Of a stretch of 64,000 bases of DNA, positions 52,984 to 61,934 are shown piece by piece. This DNA comes from Natrinema gelatinilyticum (GTDB lineage Archaea; Halobacteriota; Halobacteria; Halobacteriales; Natrialbaceae): assembly GCF_024266705.1 (NCBI RefSeq), contig NZ_CP100757.1:124001-188000 (forward strand), given 5' to 3'. How positions within the stretch are numbered: position 1 is the first letter of the stretch; every line of letters begins with the position of its first letter. The notes below the pieces were generated by a model that made no database searches, was not told the origin of the DNA, and saw nothing but the letters and a program-made list of their open reading frames with translations. The translations under genes and the position numbers were made by a program.

Positions 52984-53979
52984 TCAAGACGCCTGCTTCG
53001 TATCAGCTCCTGGCGGCTCGATCGTATCCACGATCTCTGCGACGATAGCTTCAGGGTCGACATCGCTTAGATCGGCGCTGGTGCTCAACACGAGCCGGTG
53101 ACGCAGCACTGGTTCAGCCATCGTCTTTACGTCATCCGGAATTACAAAGTCGCGGCCCCGGATCGCGGCACGCGCCTTGGCACCATTGAGAAACGCCAGG
53201 GTCGCGCGCGGTGAGGCACCGTGTTCGACATCAGCATGCGATCGCGTCGCGGCGACGAGATCGATCGCGTACTCCTTGACAGCCGGTGCAACGAAGGCTT
53301 CTTGAACGGTCTGGCGCGCATAGGCGAGCTTCTGTGGCTCGATGACTTGTTCGACATCCTCGGGACCGAGTTCCGGATTATCGTCAAACCGGTCGAGTAA
53401 CTCCCGCTCGTCCATTCGATTCGGCAGATCGAGCGTCAGCTTGAATTGGAAGCGGTCACGCTGGGCTTCCGGGAGCTTGAATACCCCTTCAGACTCGATC
53501 GGATTTTGGGTCGCGACAACCATAAACGGATTCGGTAACGAAAGCGTCTGGCCCTCGATGGTCACGCGACGTTCTTCCATCGCCTCGAGCAACGCGCTCT
53601 GGGTTTTCGGTGTCGCGCGATTGATTTCGTCAGCAACCACGAGGTTTGCGAAGATGGGACCACGCTGGAGTTCGAACGTCCCCGCCCCCTGTCGGTAGAT
53701 GTGCGTTCCCGTGATGTCGGCCGGGAGAGTGTCCGGGGTCATCTGGATTCGGTTGTATTCCAGGCCAGTCGTCCGTGCGAAAAGATTCGCAAGCGTCGTC
53801 TTGGCGATACCTGGGACCCCTTCAAGCAGGAGGTGGCCACGAGTCAGTAACGCGACCGTCAAATACTCGACTGCCTCGTCGTTGCCGATGAGAACACGGT
53901 CGATCTCTCTGCGAAGTAAGTTATAGATGGCTTCGGGATCGGCACTCGTTCCCCCGGCCGAATCAGTGGTACCGCTCAT
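52984..53979 (-). CDS. MoxR-type AAA+ ATPase
   Basis: 331 residues, full length. Walker A GVPGIAKT near 55 and Walker B NLVVADEINRA near 118. Sensor 1 FMVVATQNPIESEGVFKLPE and arginine-finger region EAQRDRFQFKLTLD follow. The C-terminal lid includes PRATLAFLNGAKARAAIRGR. MoxR ATPases act as chaperones for vWA/DUF58-type partners, and such a partner is encoded here at 49812. It overlaps the DUF4350 gene by 4 bp. Confidence 0.95.
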   Translation of the reverse strand: MSGTTDSAGGTSADPEAIYNLLRREIDRVLIGNDEAVEYLTVALLTRGHLLLEGVPGIAKTTLANLFARTTGLEYNRIQMTPDTLPADITGTHIYRQGAGTFELQRGPIFANLVVADEINRATPKTQSALLEAMEERRVTIEGQTLSLPNPFMVVATQNPIESEGVFKLPEAQRDRFQFKLTLDLPNRMDERELLDRFDDNPELGPEDVEQVIEPQKLAYARQTVQEAFVAPAVKEYAIDLVAATRSHADVEHGASPRATLAFLNGAKARAAIRGRDFVIPDDVKTMAEPVLRHRLVLSTSADLSDVDPEAIVAEIVDTIEPPGADTKQAS

Positions 53980-55085
53980 TCGTCTGTCTCAGTTTCCGAA
54001 CGGGGATGGTTAAGTGCTGTTATCATGTGCTGGATCTGATCTTCATCCCAGTCAGGATGCTGTCTGCGCAGGAACTCGGCGCGTTCGGCATCAGAGAAGC
54101 CAGGACTATTCGTCCCACCAATGCGATTCCTGGCAGGCTGGAAGCGCGCTGGCAGTCGGGATTGCACGGCCTCGAGTGCAGACGTAACCCGGATCTTCGA
54201 GACGGCAGCAACAAATCCGATGCCAACGGTACCAACGAGCAACTGTAACAGTGGGGAGCCTCGGGTCGCCAGCATCGCAGCGGTCAGCGGAGGAACTCCG
54301 GCACCGTGTGACCGGTCGAAGATCACGTGATCGGCATCAGCATATAATCCGCGCACGAACGCGGTATTGTCCGGTTCACCGTACATCGCGTTGATCGTGA
54401 TACTTGGGTCGCCGACGACGACAACTTTCCCATCGCTGACGTTTTCGACGGTGGCGACTGGATACGATCTGAGTTCGTTCTGCTCGTTTAGATTGGCATC
54501 CTCGGGACCAAGATATGCGAAGTCACTGGTTTCAACCAGTACCGTTGCGTCCCCGGGTTTGATCGCTGTCGCATAATTGAGCGTCAGTTGCTCGATATTG
54601 GTCGTGAGCGTGTAGTTCTCAACACTCGTCGCGACCGGCATCGTCGGCCCGCGGAAGTGGTGACGTTCGTCCCGGAGAAGTTGTCCGTCAACCCGCGCCT
54701 CGGCACCAATATCGGCTAACAATGTGTTCCCTGTCTTATCAAAGTTCTCGAGGACAACTAGTGTGCCACCCTCAGCGACGAACTCTTCAATTCGTTCAGC
54801 GTCCTCTCCCTCGTAGGGTTCGTCCGGTGCGATGATGAATGCGACCGTCTCGTTGGCCGGCAGTTCCTCGTACTGGGCGGTGTCACGAAGGAGATGGCTC
54901 TCGACCGTAAGGTCATCCTCAGCATCCTGCCGGAAGTCAGACGATCCATCCCAAGATGGATTGTACGGGCCGAATGCAGTTGACGACGTCGCAGCCACGG
55001 TGCCTAGTGTGACGAGTACGGTGATGACAAGTGCGTATAACAGGATCCGCGGCCAGTCGAGCCTGTTATCGCCAAGCCAACTCAT
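53976..55085 (-). CDS. DUF4350 membrane protein
   Basis: 369 residues. One N-terminal helix (ILLYALVITVLVTLGTVAAT), then an external domain with EELPANETVAFIIAPDEPYE and GGTLVVLENFDKTGNTLLAD, typical of DUF4350, and a second helix near 278 (LLQLLVGTVGIGFVAAVSKI). The cytosolic tail has FSDAERAEFLRRQHPDWDED. The stop overlaps the MoxR start by ATGA, so the two are coupled. Confidence 0.88.
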   Translation of the reverse strand: MSWLGDNRLDWPRILLYALVITVLVTLGTVAATSSTAFGPYNPSWDGSSDFRQDAEDDLTVESHLLRDTAQYEELPANETVAFIIAPDEPYEGEDAERIEEFVAEGGTLVVLENFDKTGNTLLADIGAEARVDGQLLRDERHHFRGPTMPVATSVENYTLTTNIEQLTLNYATAIKPGDATVLVETSDFAYLGPEDANLNEQNELRSYPVATVENVSDGKVVVVGDPSITINAMYGEPDNTAFVRGLYADADHVIFDRSHGAGVPPLTAAMLATRGSPLLQLLVGTVGIGFVAAVSKIRVTSALEAVQSRLPARFQPARNRIGGTNSPGFSDAERAEFLRRQHPDWDEDQIQHMITALNHPRSETETDE

Positions 55086-55131
55086 CGAATCACCGTCATG
55101 ACTCGAGCGGCACAGGTGATATGATTGATAA

Positions 55132-55413
55132 TCATATCGGAACCACCTCCGGTGGCAGAATTTCGAGAATCCGTCGCACGACGATGACTGCGAAACCGAC
55201 GAGACCGAGCAGAATAAGCCAACGGAGCCTTCTTCGCCATGTCGGCGTGACGTTGAATGGAGCCGTAAGCTCCGTGATGATCAGGAAGCCAATCAGAGAG
55301 AGAACAAAAACCAACTCGTAGGACAGAGCGTTCAACAGTGTGAGCACGAGGACTGTCGCAATCATCCATGCGATCTGTCCGTGCACAAACTGCATTCGAC
55401 GCTGAGTTGGCAT
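55132..55413 (-). CDS. Small membrane protein upstream of DUF4350
   Basis: 93 residues, three helices (about 13-33, 35-52, 64-82) and basic loops. It lies 46 bp before the DUF4350 start on the same strand and is likely the first gene of the operon with DUF4350 and MoxR. Function unknown. Confidence 0.7.
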   Translation of the reverse strand: MPTQRRMQFVHGQIAWMIATVLVLTLLNALSYELVFVLSLIGFLIITELTAPFNVTPTWRRRLRWLILLGLVGFAVIVVRRILEILPPEVVPI

Positions 55414-55622
55414 ATCGTAGTCAAGTACGAATCCCTCAAGGTACCTAAACGTAGCGAAGTGAGAATGTCCTCTCTAGATGTTGACCCCAATCACTTGCAC
55501 GGTGAATTAATCCGTCACGAACGTGCCGATTCCCGGACTCGACGCCTGGAACGGAAGATTCCGAGCGCCGATTTGCACGCTCTCGTTGACGCGGACCACC
55601 TTCAGACGTAGCTCTCGAAGCT

Positions 55623-57264
55623 GTTAGCTGTAATTGAGGGCGCTAAGCCCCCTTCTGCTCACGGCGACGCCGTTCGCATGGGCAGCGGGACCGACAGTCC
55701 CGCGCTATCCGCAGCGAGCGAAGCGAGCAGGGAGGGGATACAGCGCCCGCACGTCTTGTTTTCGTGTGAATCGGCACCCTTATTATCCCTTCGGTTGAAG
55801 GTGGCAATAAGGTGCTCACCACGCTTCCGGCGGTGTTCACACGCGACAACAAGCGTGCATCGTCGGTTGTGGCCGAGTGTCGAACCGGTAGGAGTGGGAC
55901 ACTCCGAACCACCTGTCAAGGGAAGCCGCCTGTGGAGTCTGGAACCGTCCGCAGAACGCCATAATGATCAAGATAACTTTTGCAAATATGGACTGAGGAA
56001 TTGATCGATCCAGGACTTGGCAAATCCGAGTCGATCGGTAAGGGTGTCAAAGAGACGGCGAGCGAGAGTTCGGAACGCGCTCTCGCTCGCCACCACGATT
56101 GGCGAGGCAGTGCGTTTGAGTACTTTCCAGACCTGTTCAATCGGGTTGAGATGCGGTGAGCCGACCGGAAGAAAGACGAGATCAATACCGAGTTGATGTG
56201 CGCGCTTGCGCGTGTGTTCACAGATGTGAGACGAGAAGTTATCCAAGACGAGCAGAATCCGTGTTCCCGGATTCTGCTCGCGGACTTGCTCCAATAGCGC
56301 ACAGATGTTCTCTTTCGATTGATCTTCAGGGAACGTCAGGACACTTTCGCCGTTGAGCGTATAGCATCCGACCGCTGGTTCGTCAAGTTCACCAGCGGTC
56401 GTTCCAGTGTCGGATCATCAACGTACCACAGTCGATGCGAATTGTCGTATGGTTGTGGATGCGAAGCATCACAAAAACCGACGACAGTTCCCCCATCCGT
56501 GCAAATATCGTCGTCGAGGACCCATCCTTCGTCCTCATCATCAGGACGCTTGTTATGTGCCGTCTCTGTCTCCTCGTCGAACGCGTCTGCGACGCGTTCT
56601 TCGAGGATTTCATCTGCGTTTTCTGGCCGAGAGGGGCGCTTTGGACGTGGTTTAGCGTAGGACAGTCCGAGATTCCGGAGGAATCGACCGAGATAATCCG
56701 GATGGTACTCTACACCGAACTCTTCGTCCAAGAGCTGATGAACTTCCTGTGCTTTCCAGGGTTGCCCCTCCCGGAGAAGTTCTAACAGACGCTTTTGTTC
56801 CTCGTCACCGAGCTTCGGGGGCCTTCCGCCCCCGAAGTTCGGTGTCAACTGACCAAGTCCGCCATCGTTCCATCGACGCGCCCAGCGACTTCCAGTCGAC
56901 GCAGATTTGCCAACGTCGTCGGCTGCTTCCTCGTACGTTGCTCCCTTGTAGAGACGTTTGACAAAGGTGAGTCGCTTGATGATCTTTGGATCGTCTGCTT
57001 CGTCCAGCAGACGATCCAACTCCTGCTCACTTAGATGACGAACAAGATCGCCTCGCCGGTCTCCTCCCATTACTCGCCCGTCTCAGTCTATGCCCATAAC
57101 TTCCGTCACTCATTACGGCGTTCTGCCGGGCCGCACGAGACGCTCCACGTCTTGTGGACGCTGTGGGATCTGTTCCTGCACGTTCCGACACAGAAACAGG
57201 ACGCTCCGTCCGCACCAAGCGAGGGCTGGGTAAGCCCGAGCGCGGTAGGGCAGGGTAGTTCACA
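55623..57264. mobile_element. Nested element, copy 2 (inverted relative to 36982-38630)
   Basis: Runs from GTTAGCTG at 55623 to GTAGTTCACA at 57264, with the same fold near the left end and the IS630 unit at 55951-57126. Similarity to copy 1 ends exactly at these outer ends on both sides. That shows the whole composite was duplicated or moved as one unit. A few dozen substitutions separate the copies. Confidence 0.75.
55968..57070 (-). pseudogene. IS630-family transposase, frameshifted copy
   Basis: Same protein as at 37176 but one base is missing after TLERPLVN, where copy 1 has GTGAAGCTTGAC and this copy GTGAACTTGAC. The downstream part (EQVREQNPGTRILLVLDNFS) is otherwise well preserved, with Asp and Glu of the DDE site intact. 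This copy keeps the usual DN after the middle Asp strand. It is likely inactive. Confidence 0.9.
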
Positions 57265-57402
57265 GATAGTCATTCATCTACCACCATCATCAGGTCCTGA
57301 AATCCTTCTCGGGTATCGTCACCGTATTATATGGAATGCTGGAGTGGATGCGTGTGAGTCGGCCGCAGCTGCTGCTGTAGGCCACTCAGAGAGGCATGAG
57401 CC

Positions 57403-58533
57403 ATGAGCAAAGAAACAACCCACACGACACCAGAATCGGACTTCGAACCGCTGCGGGCAACGCGCCGAAGTGCACTTCGCGGGGCGGGCCTTGCCGGAAT
57501 GCTCGCACTAGCCGGTGGCAGTGCCACTGCCAGCCAAAACGCCTCGGAGGCGAACACCCAGGAGACTGAAACCGAGACGTCAGCAGCTGACGAGTCAGTC
57601 CCAGTGACCTGGGAAAACTTCCCACGGGCACAGATTCATCTCATAATGGAGAACATCGTCGAACAGGGCGGGTTCGGCGAGTTTTATCATTACCGAACCC
57701 TCCTTCCCCCGGGTGAGCAGCCTGCAGCCTTGCCCAATCACGACACGTTCTATTCGTTCGGTGTCTTCGATCTAACCGGGCCGGTCACCATCACCAAACC
57801 GGACACCGGTGACCGCTACCAGTCGATGGTCGTCCTCGACGAGGACCAGTACGTGAAAGGGACTCTCTACGATCCCGGCGAGTACACGTTGACACGGGAC
57901 GGGATCGGGACGCGGTACACCATCGTCCTCGTCCGCACATTCGTCGACCCGACCGATCCGGACGACGTAGAAACTGTCCATGGATTACAGGACGAACTCG
58001 CAGTGAGTCAGGACTCGGCCGGCACGTTCGAAATTCCCAACTGGGACCGCCAGGCACACGACGAACTCTTCGACGCGCTCGTCACGCTCGTCAAAACGAT
58101 GGACGATTTCGGCGGCGCGTATGGCGATGTCGGCGAGGTCAACCCCGTGAAGTACTTGCTCGCTAGCGTGACACCGTTCGGGTTTCCGGAATCCGAAACG
58201 ATCTACTCATCGAGGATTCCCGAGCAGAACGACGGTGAGACGCCATACACACTCACTGCCCAAAACGTCCCCGTCGACGCGTTCTGGTCGGTCACCGTCT
58301 ACAACAGTGATGGGTTTCTCGAGGAGAACGAGTATGACGCATACACGATTAACAACGTGACTGCAGAGCAAGCCGATGACGGGAGTGTCACGATCCATTT
58401 CGGCGGAGATCCCGATCAACCGAACTTCCTCTACACCCCAGAGGAGTGGTTCTACGTGGTCCGACTCTACGGTCCCCGCGAGGAGATTCTCGACGGGAGC
58501 TATCAGTTCCCCGAAGCTCAACCGGTCGAGTGA
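57403..58533 (+). CDS. DUF1254/DUF1214 exported protein
   Basis: 376 residues. Tat signal TRRSALRGAGLAGMLALAGG at about 20-40. Residues 65-200 fit DUF1254 (NHDTFYSFGVFDLTGPVTIT and GDRYQSMVVLDEDQYVKG). Residues 240-370 fit DUF1214 (VPVDAFWSVTVYNSDGFLEE, EWFYVVRLYGPREEILDGSY). Such proteins occur in many prokaryotes. A link to lipid or hydroxylated-substrate metabolism has been suggested, but no reaction is established. It begins 138 bp after the nested element. Confidence 0.88.
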   Translation: MSKETTHTTPESDFEPLRATRRSALRGAGLAGMLALAGGSATASQNASEANTQETETETSAADESVPVTWENFPRAQIHLIMENIVEQGGFGEFYHYRTLLPPGEQPAALPNHDTFYSFGVFDLTGPVTITKPDTGDRYQSMVVLDEDQYVKGTLYDPGEYTLTRDGIGTRYTIVLVRTFVDPTDPDDVETVHGLQDELAVSQDSAGTFEIPNWDRQAHDELFDALVTLVKTMDDFGGAYGDVGEVNPVKYLLASVTPFGFPESETIYSSRIPEQNDGETPYTLTAQNVPVDAFWSVTVYNSDGFLEENEYDAYTINNVTAEQADDGSVTIHFGGDPDQPNFLYTPEEWFYVVRLYGPREEILDGSYQFPEAQPVE

Positions 58534-58863
58534 CAAGGACGCGAACATCGATGTTCTGGCGGCTGAGGCGGTGTGACTCGACCGTCGCTCGTCTTCCGCT
58601 TCACACTGACGGTCGTGCTGAACGCATGCTCTGAGTCGGTCACACAATCCCTGACAGAAGTCGAGTAGTTCGGGTGATTCCTGCTGAACTCACAGCGCTA
58701 CTGTGGCACAGACTGCAAGCTGATCGACAAAGAGTATTGATCAGTCAGTACACGTACGAATACAGCACCGAAGATGAACTGGAGTAGCGCTCGTTCCGAT
58801 ACGGTGTATCGAACGGCACGTATGTGCCTGCTCCGCACAGATCACTCGATCAACTCGGGGCGA
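58534..58863. other. Intergenic stretch with a small ORF
   Basis: Apart from the 37-residue ORF at 58674 I see no gene. The sequence shows no clear repeat. Confidence 0.35.
58674..58787 (+). CDS. 37-residue ORF, unrecognised
   Basis: From GTG 58674 the frame reads IPAELTALLWHRLQADRQRV, then YTYEYSTEDELE. The composition is protein-like, with two short helices, and it could be the end of a decayed gene. No ribosome-binding site is evident. Confidence 0.28.
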   Translation: MIPAELTALLWHRLQADRQRVLISQYTYEYSTEDELE

Positions 58864-60107
58864 CTACTTACACCGGTTCTTATACTTCTCGTACTCGCGC
58901 TTGGCCCGCTCGTAGTAACCCTGTTTTTTCTTCAGTTCCTTCTTGCTTAGTTGCCCTTTCTGGAATTTCTTTTTGGCTTGTTTGTACTCGCGCTTTGTTC
59001 GCTTGACGGCGCGTTTTTTCTGGCAGCGGATCTTTTTCGGCGGCTTCTCGTCTGGACGGACGATGATCAGGGCGGTGGCGCTGACGGGCTCGCCATCTTC
59101 GAGGTACGGAGCGTCGAGATCACGGTAGACGGTCGCGGTAAGCTGTTGTGTCTCCGTGAGCGGCGGGGTGAGCGCCACTTTGAGGTTCTCGTACGTCCCG
59201 ACGTCGAGGTTCGCGGTTCGGCCACGGGCGACGCCGTTCGAGTCGGCAATCTCGACGTAGCCCCCCTCTGAAAGCTCGACTTGCTGGATGACGACGGTAG
59301 TGCCGTCGGACTTCTGGTCGTCGAACGTGATTGACGCTGTCGGCTGGACGGGTTCGACGACGGTGATCAGCGCCGTGGCGCTGACAGGCTCGCCGTCCGG
59401 ACCGAGATACGGCTCGCCAGTGGGCAGATAGACCGTCGCGGTGAGCTCCGAGGTCTCCTCAAGGACCGGCGAGAGCGTCACCTCGACGGTCTCGTGGGTC
59501 CCAGCCTCAAGGAGCGTCGACTGGCCGCGGACGGTGCCCTCTGCGTCGGTGATCTCGATGTACCCGCCGTGGGAGAGGTCAACCTGGTCGATCACGACGC
59601 TGGTGCTGTCGGACTCCTGGTCGGCGAACGTGATCGACGCCTCAGGCTCGGGCGGTTCGCCCTCGATGGCGTACACGTTGCCATCGTCACTCCCGACGTA
59701 GACGGTGCCGTCGGCCACTGATGGCGAGGATGGCACAGAACTGCCGGTCTGGAAGCGCCACTGTTCGGTGCCCGTCTTTGCGTCCAGCGCGTACACGTTC
59801 CCAATGTAGATGGTGCCGTCGGCCACCGCCGGCGAGGAGAACACAGAAAAGCCGATCTGGAAGCGCCACCGCGGCGAAATCGGCGGTTCCGGTCCGGTTT
59901 CGGTCGCGGCGAATCCGGTGTTGGCGAGGTCGTAGCGAAACTTCGGCCACTCGCCCTCAAGTTGCTGGAGCTGTGCCGGTGCTTGCTCGCCGCGTCGTCC
60001 TCAAGTGCTTGTGCAGACGTCGATTCGGTGCGGGCGAACGCATAGCCCCCGAACACTCCGCCACCGACAGCGGCTCCGGAGCAGGCCAGGAATTTGCGAC
60101 GATCCAT
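58864..60107 (-). pseudogene. Exported PQQ-like repeat protein with two DUF7282 domains; frameshifted
   Basis: ATG 60107 starts with a Tat-like signal (DRRKFLACSGAAVGGGVFGG). Near 59995 the frame must shift to continue as LQQLEGEWPKFRYDLANTGF, then PQQ-propeller repeats (ADGTIYIGNVYALDAKTGTE and ADGTVYVGSDDGNVYAIEGE). Two DUF7282-like beta domains follow (each opening ASITFxDQxSD). The last 60 residues are extremely Lys-rich (KRTKREYKQAKKKFQKGQ), very unusual for this acidic proteome. Only two propeller repeats remain of the usual many. If the frameshift is real the protein is not made from this start. Confidence 0.65.
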
Positions 60108-60424
60108 GTCACTCCAGAACAGACGATAGGAGTTTAGAATGAACGCTCTATCAGCCTGTAATATTTACCTATGAATCGTTTCCTGACCTACCGGTTTCGC
60201 GCTGGACGGGTTCACTAACTCCCCATCAGTTCATTAGACCCACATGATTCTTAACACAGTCAGTGATTCAGATCTCAATTGATTGCTCAGTCCAGAGTAA
60301 AGAGTTACTGCTCATCATGACAGTGATTGGTAATACGGTTTCTTTATTCAGATTCAGGTTCGAAACAGGGGTGTCCTGCTTCGGTAACTACGCGTGCGTA
60401 CTGAACGCCTTACTGGATACTAGA
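60108..60424. other. Intergenic stretch with a dispersed 25-bp repeat
   Basis: No gene is evident. It contains the motif at 60328-60352 shared with 42614-42638. AT content is higher than in neighbouring genes. Confidence 0.4.
60328..60352 (+). repeat. Dispersed 25-bp motif, copy 2
   Basis: Matches 42614-42638 except for one base (ACGG for ACGA). The flanks differ. Confidence 0.5.
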
Positions 60425-60859
60425 CTACTGACTTGCTTTATCGGCATGGATAGACCAATGGATATGTACACCAGGATGTTGGTGGTTGAGATGTTCCCGG
60501 AGTAGTGCTCCCGTTTCGAATTCAATGTTACAGATGTCACAGTAATACTGATGGTGTGGCCATGGCGCGGTCTCTTTCTGAAGATCACCGGGTGGATTCT
60601 TGTTTTGGATACTCTCGTGGCCGAGGATTGATGAACTGATTCGCATTGATATCTTCTCAAAATGAAGGAATCTTGGATGATCAACAATAAGTTCCGAGAT
60701 TATGGCAAACGGAATTGCGATTAGCACCACTACTACTACTATATCGAATGACAGTTCTGCATCAGTAGCAATTAAAACGGCGAGGATATCTTCGGTTACA
60801 CCGAATACGATCCCTACGATAAAGAACTCAAGCAAACGCTTGATTTGCCCTTGGATCAT
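60425..60859 (-). CDS. Membrane protein with a C-terminal C2H2 zinc finger
   Basis: 144 residues. Two membrane helices (about 8-30 and 38-60) are followed by a linker and a textbook C2H2 finger: YYCDICNIEFETGALLREHL then NHQHPG (CxxC, 12 residues, HxxxH type). C2H2 fingers bind DNA, RNA or proteins. Tethering one to the membrane is unusual. The surrounding DNA is AT-richer than average, which suggests transfer. No partner gene is adjacent. Confidence 0.65.
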   Translation of the reverse strand: MIQGQIKRLLEFFIVGIVFGVTEDILAVLIATDAELSFDIVVVVVLIAIPFAIISELIVDHPRFLHFEKISMRISSSILGHESIQNKNPPGDLQKETAPWPHHQYYCDICNIEFETGALLREHLNHQHPGVHIHWSIHADKASQ

Positions 60860-60954
60860 GTTCTATAATCGATCTGCCACTACATTATTCGACCACCATC
60901 TCTCTCACGTCCGTGACATCTAATCTAACCAGCACACTATCTCAGCCAAAACGT

Positions 60955-61310
60955 AGTGAAGTACCACGGGGGCAAGCCCCGTGGCTTCACCGTTTTGGCG
61001 GCAAGCCCAGAAACGGGCCATATGGCCGCAGGCGAATGTAATTCCCCTCGGACTTCCCGAGATGGGTCATCTGGAATTCACACCCGAACACGCGGTGTGT
61101 CCGTGAGGGTTGGTCGCTCCACCACGGCCCGATGGCGTCCGTCGCACCACGCCGAAGACGTGGGTTTTGAGAGAGCCACATTCCTCCGCAACTGCGCACA
61201 GTTGCGACGAATTACAGTCTTTAATTCGCACAACTGTGTCTTTAAATACGTTAGGAAAGATAATAAAGCTTACGCGATTCACCCTCGGGGTCAAGCCCCG
61301 AGGAACTCTC
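60955..61310. repeat. Palindrome-associated element (IS200/IS605-type MITE), element B
   Basis: The left hairpin CCACGGGGGCAAGCCCCGTGG lies at about 60962-60982 after GAAGTA. The right hairpin CCTCGGGGTCAAGCCCCGAGG lies at about 61284-61304. The 300 bp between hold no full ORF. The right hairpin is nearly identical to that at 15734-15754. This fits a non-autonomous derivative of an IS200/IS605 element. Confidence 0.5.
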
Positions 61311-61474
61311 GCTGTAATACTGTAGAACAGTATGTTGCTGCTCTATACTTGCCGCGAGTTTCGCAAGGAGTCCTGAATAAAGGAACCATGCTACAGTCTA
61401 CTTCGAGATAGGTTTCTCTATCCCACGAGCAGGTGAGGAGCAGTCGGAGTTACTCGTTGCTCCTCGTGAACACC

Positions 61475-61660
61475 ATGACTCTCAGAGTGATCTACCAGAC
61501 AACGTTCGACGAAGACATCCAGCCCGCCTCGAGCGCTAGTCCGTGTCCCAAATGCAACGGACGGGTGACCACCAACGCAGTCGAAACTCGTTGTGAGGAC
61601 TGTGGACACCTTATTGAACCGCAACAATACCAGACCCAGAAAAGAGTTAATCTCACTTAG
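61475..61660 (+). CDS. TFB-like zinc-ribbon mini-protein
   Basis: ATG 61475 gives 61 residues: an acidic lead (TTFDEDIQPASSASP) and CPKCNGRVTTNAVETRCEDC, GHLIEPQQ. This is the zinc ribbon of archaeal transcription factor B (CPxCxGRVTTNxVETxCEDCG), which contacts RNA polymerase. The linker and the two cyclin-like core domains are missing, and the protein ends soon after. It is either a truncated TFB or a free-standing ribbon that could compete for polymerase. Confidence 0.65.
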   Translation: MTLRVIYQTTFDEDIQPASSASPCPKCNGRVTTNAVETRCEDCGHLIEPQQYQTQKRVNLT

Positions 61661-61735
61661 ATAGAATGCTATTTAGAAAAAATACACAAGTATTAGAACA
61701 AGATATTTACTGGAGTAACAACATAAATTTGGATA

Positions 61736-61873
61736 ATGCCAGAATGTGATGGCTGTGGCTCTCATGTCACCGAGAACTACTATCGGGTTTTCGCCGTTGG
61801 TAGTGATCTGCCAGCGTGTATCCATTGTGCCAGCAACTGTGAAGCTCGAGAATCAGGACTTCGTCAGCAATAG
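61736..61873 (+). CDS. 45-residue zinc protein (DUF7563-like)
   Basis: MPECDGCGSHVTENYYRVFA then CIHCASNCEARESGLRQQ. Two CxxC pairs form one compact zinc site. The layout (MPxCxxCxxxV...RVF...CxxC) is that of small haloarchaeal zinc proteins often found on plasmids. The start ATG 61736 follows an AT-rich region with a good TATA-like ACATAAATT. Confidence 0.65.
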   Translation: MPECDGCGSHVTENYYRVFAVGSDLPACIHCASNCEARESGLRQQ

Positions 61874-61934
61874 CGTCTAAGTGAACTTATTCCAAGATCA
61901 TCTCTATCGAGCTGGAGCCTGCATCAAGACATGA

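Noticed and set aside
55643..55919. Minus-strand ORFs reading TLGHNRRCTLVVACEHRRKR, also present near 38345
   Set aside because: Conserved only because they lie in the duplicated shell of the nested elements; the composition is basic and shadow-like, and no family is recognised.
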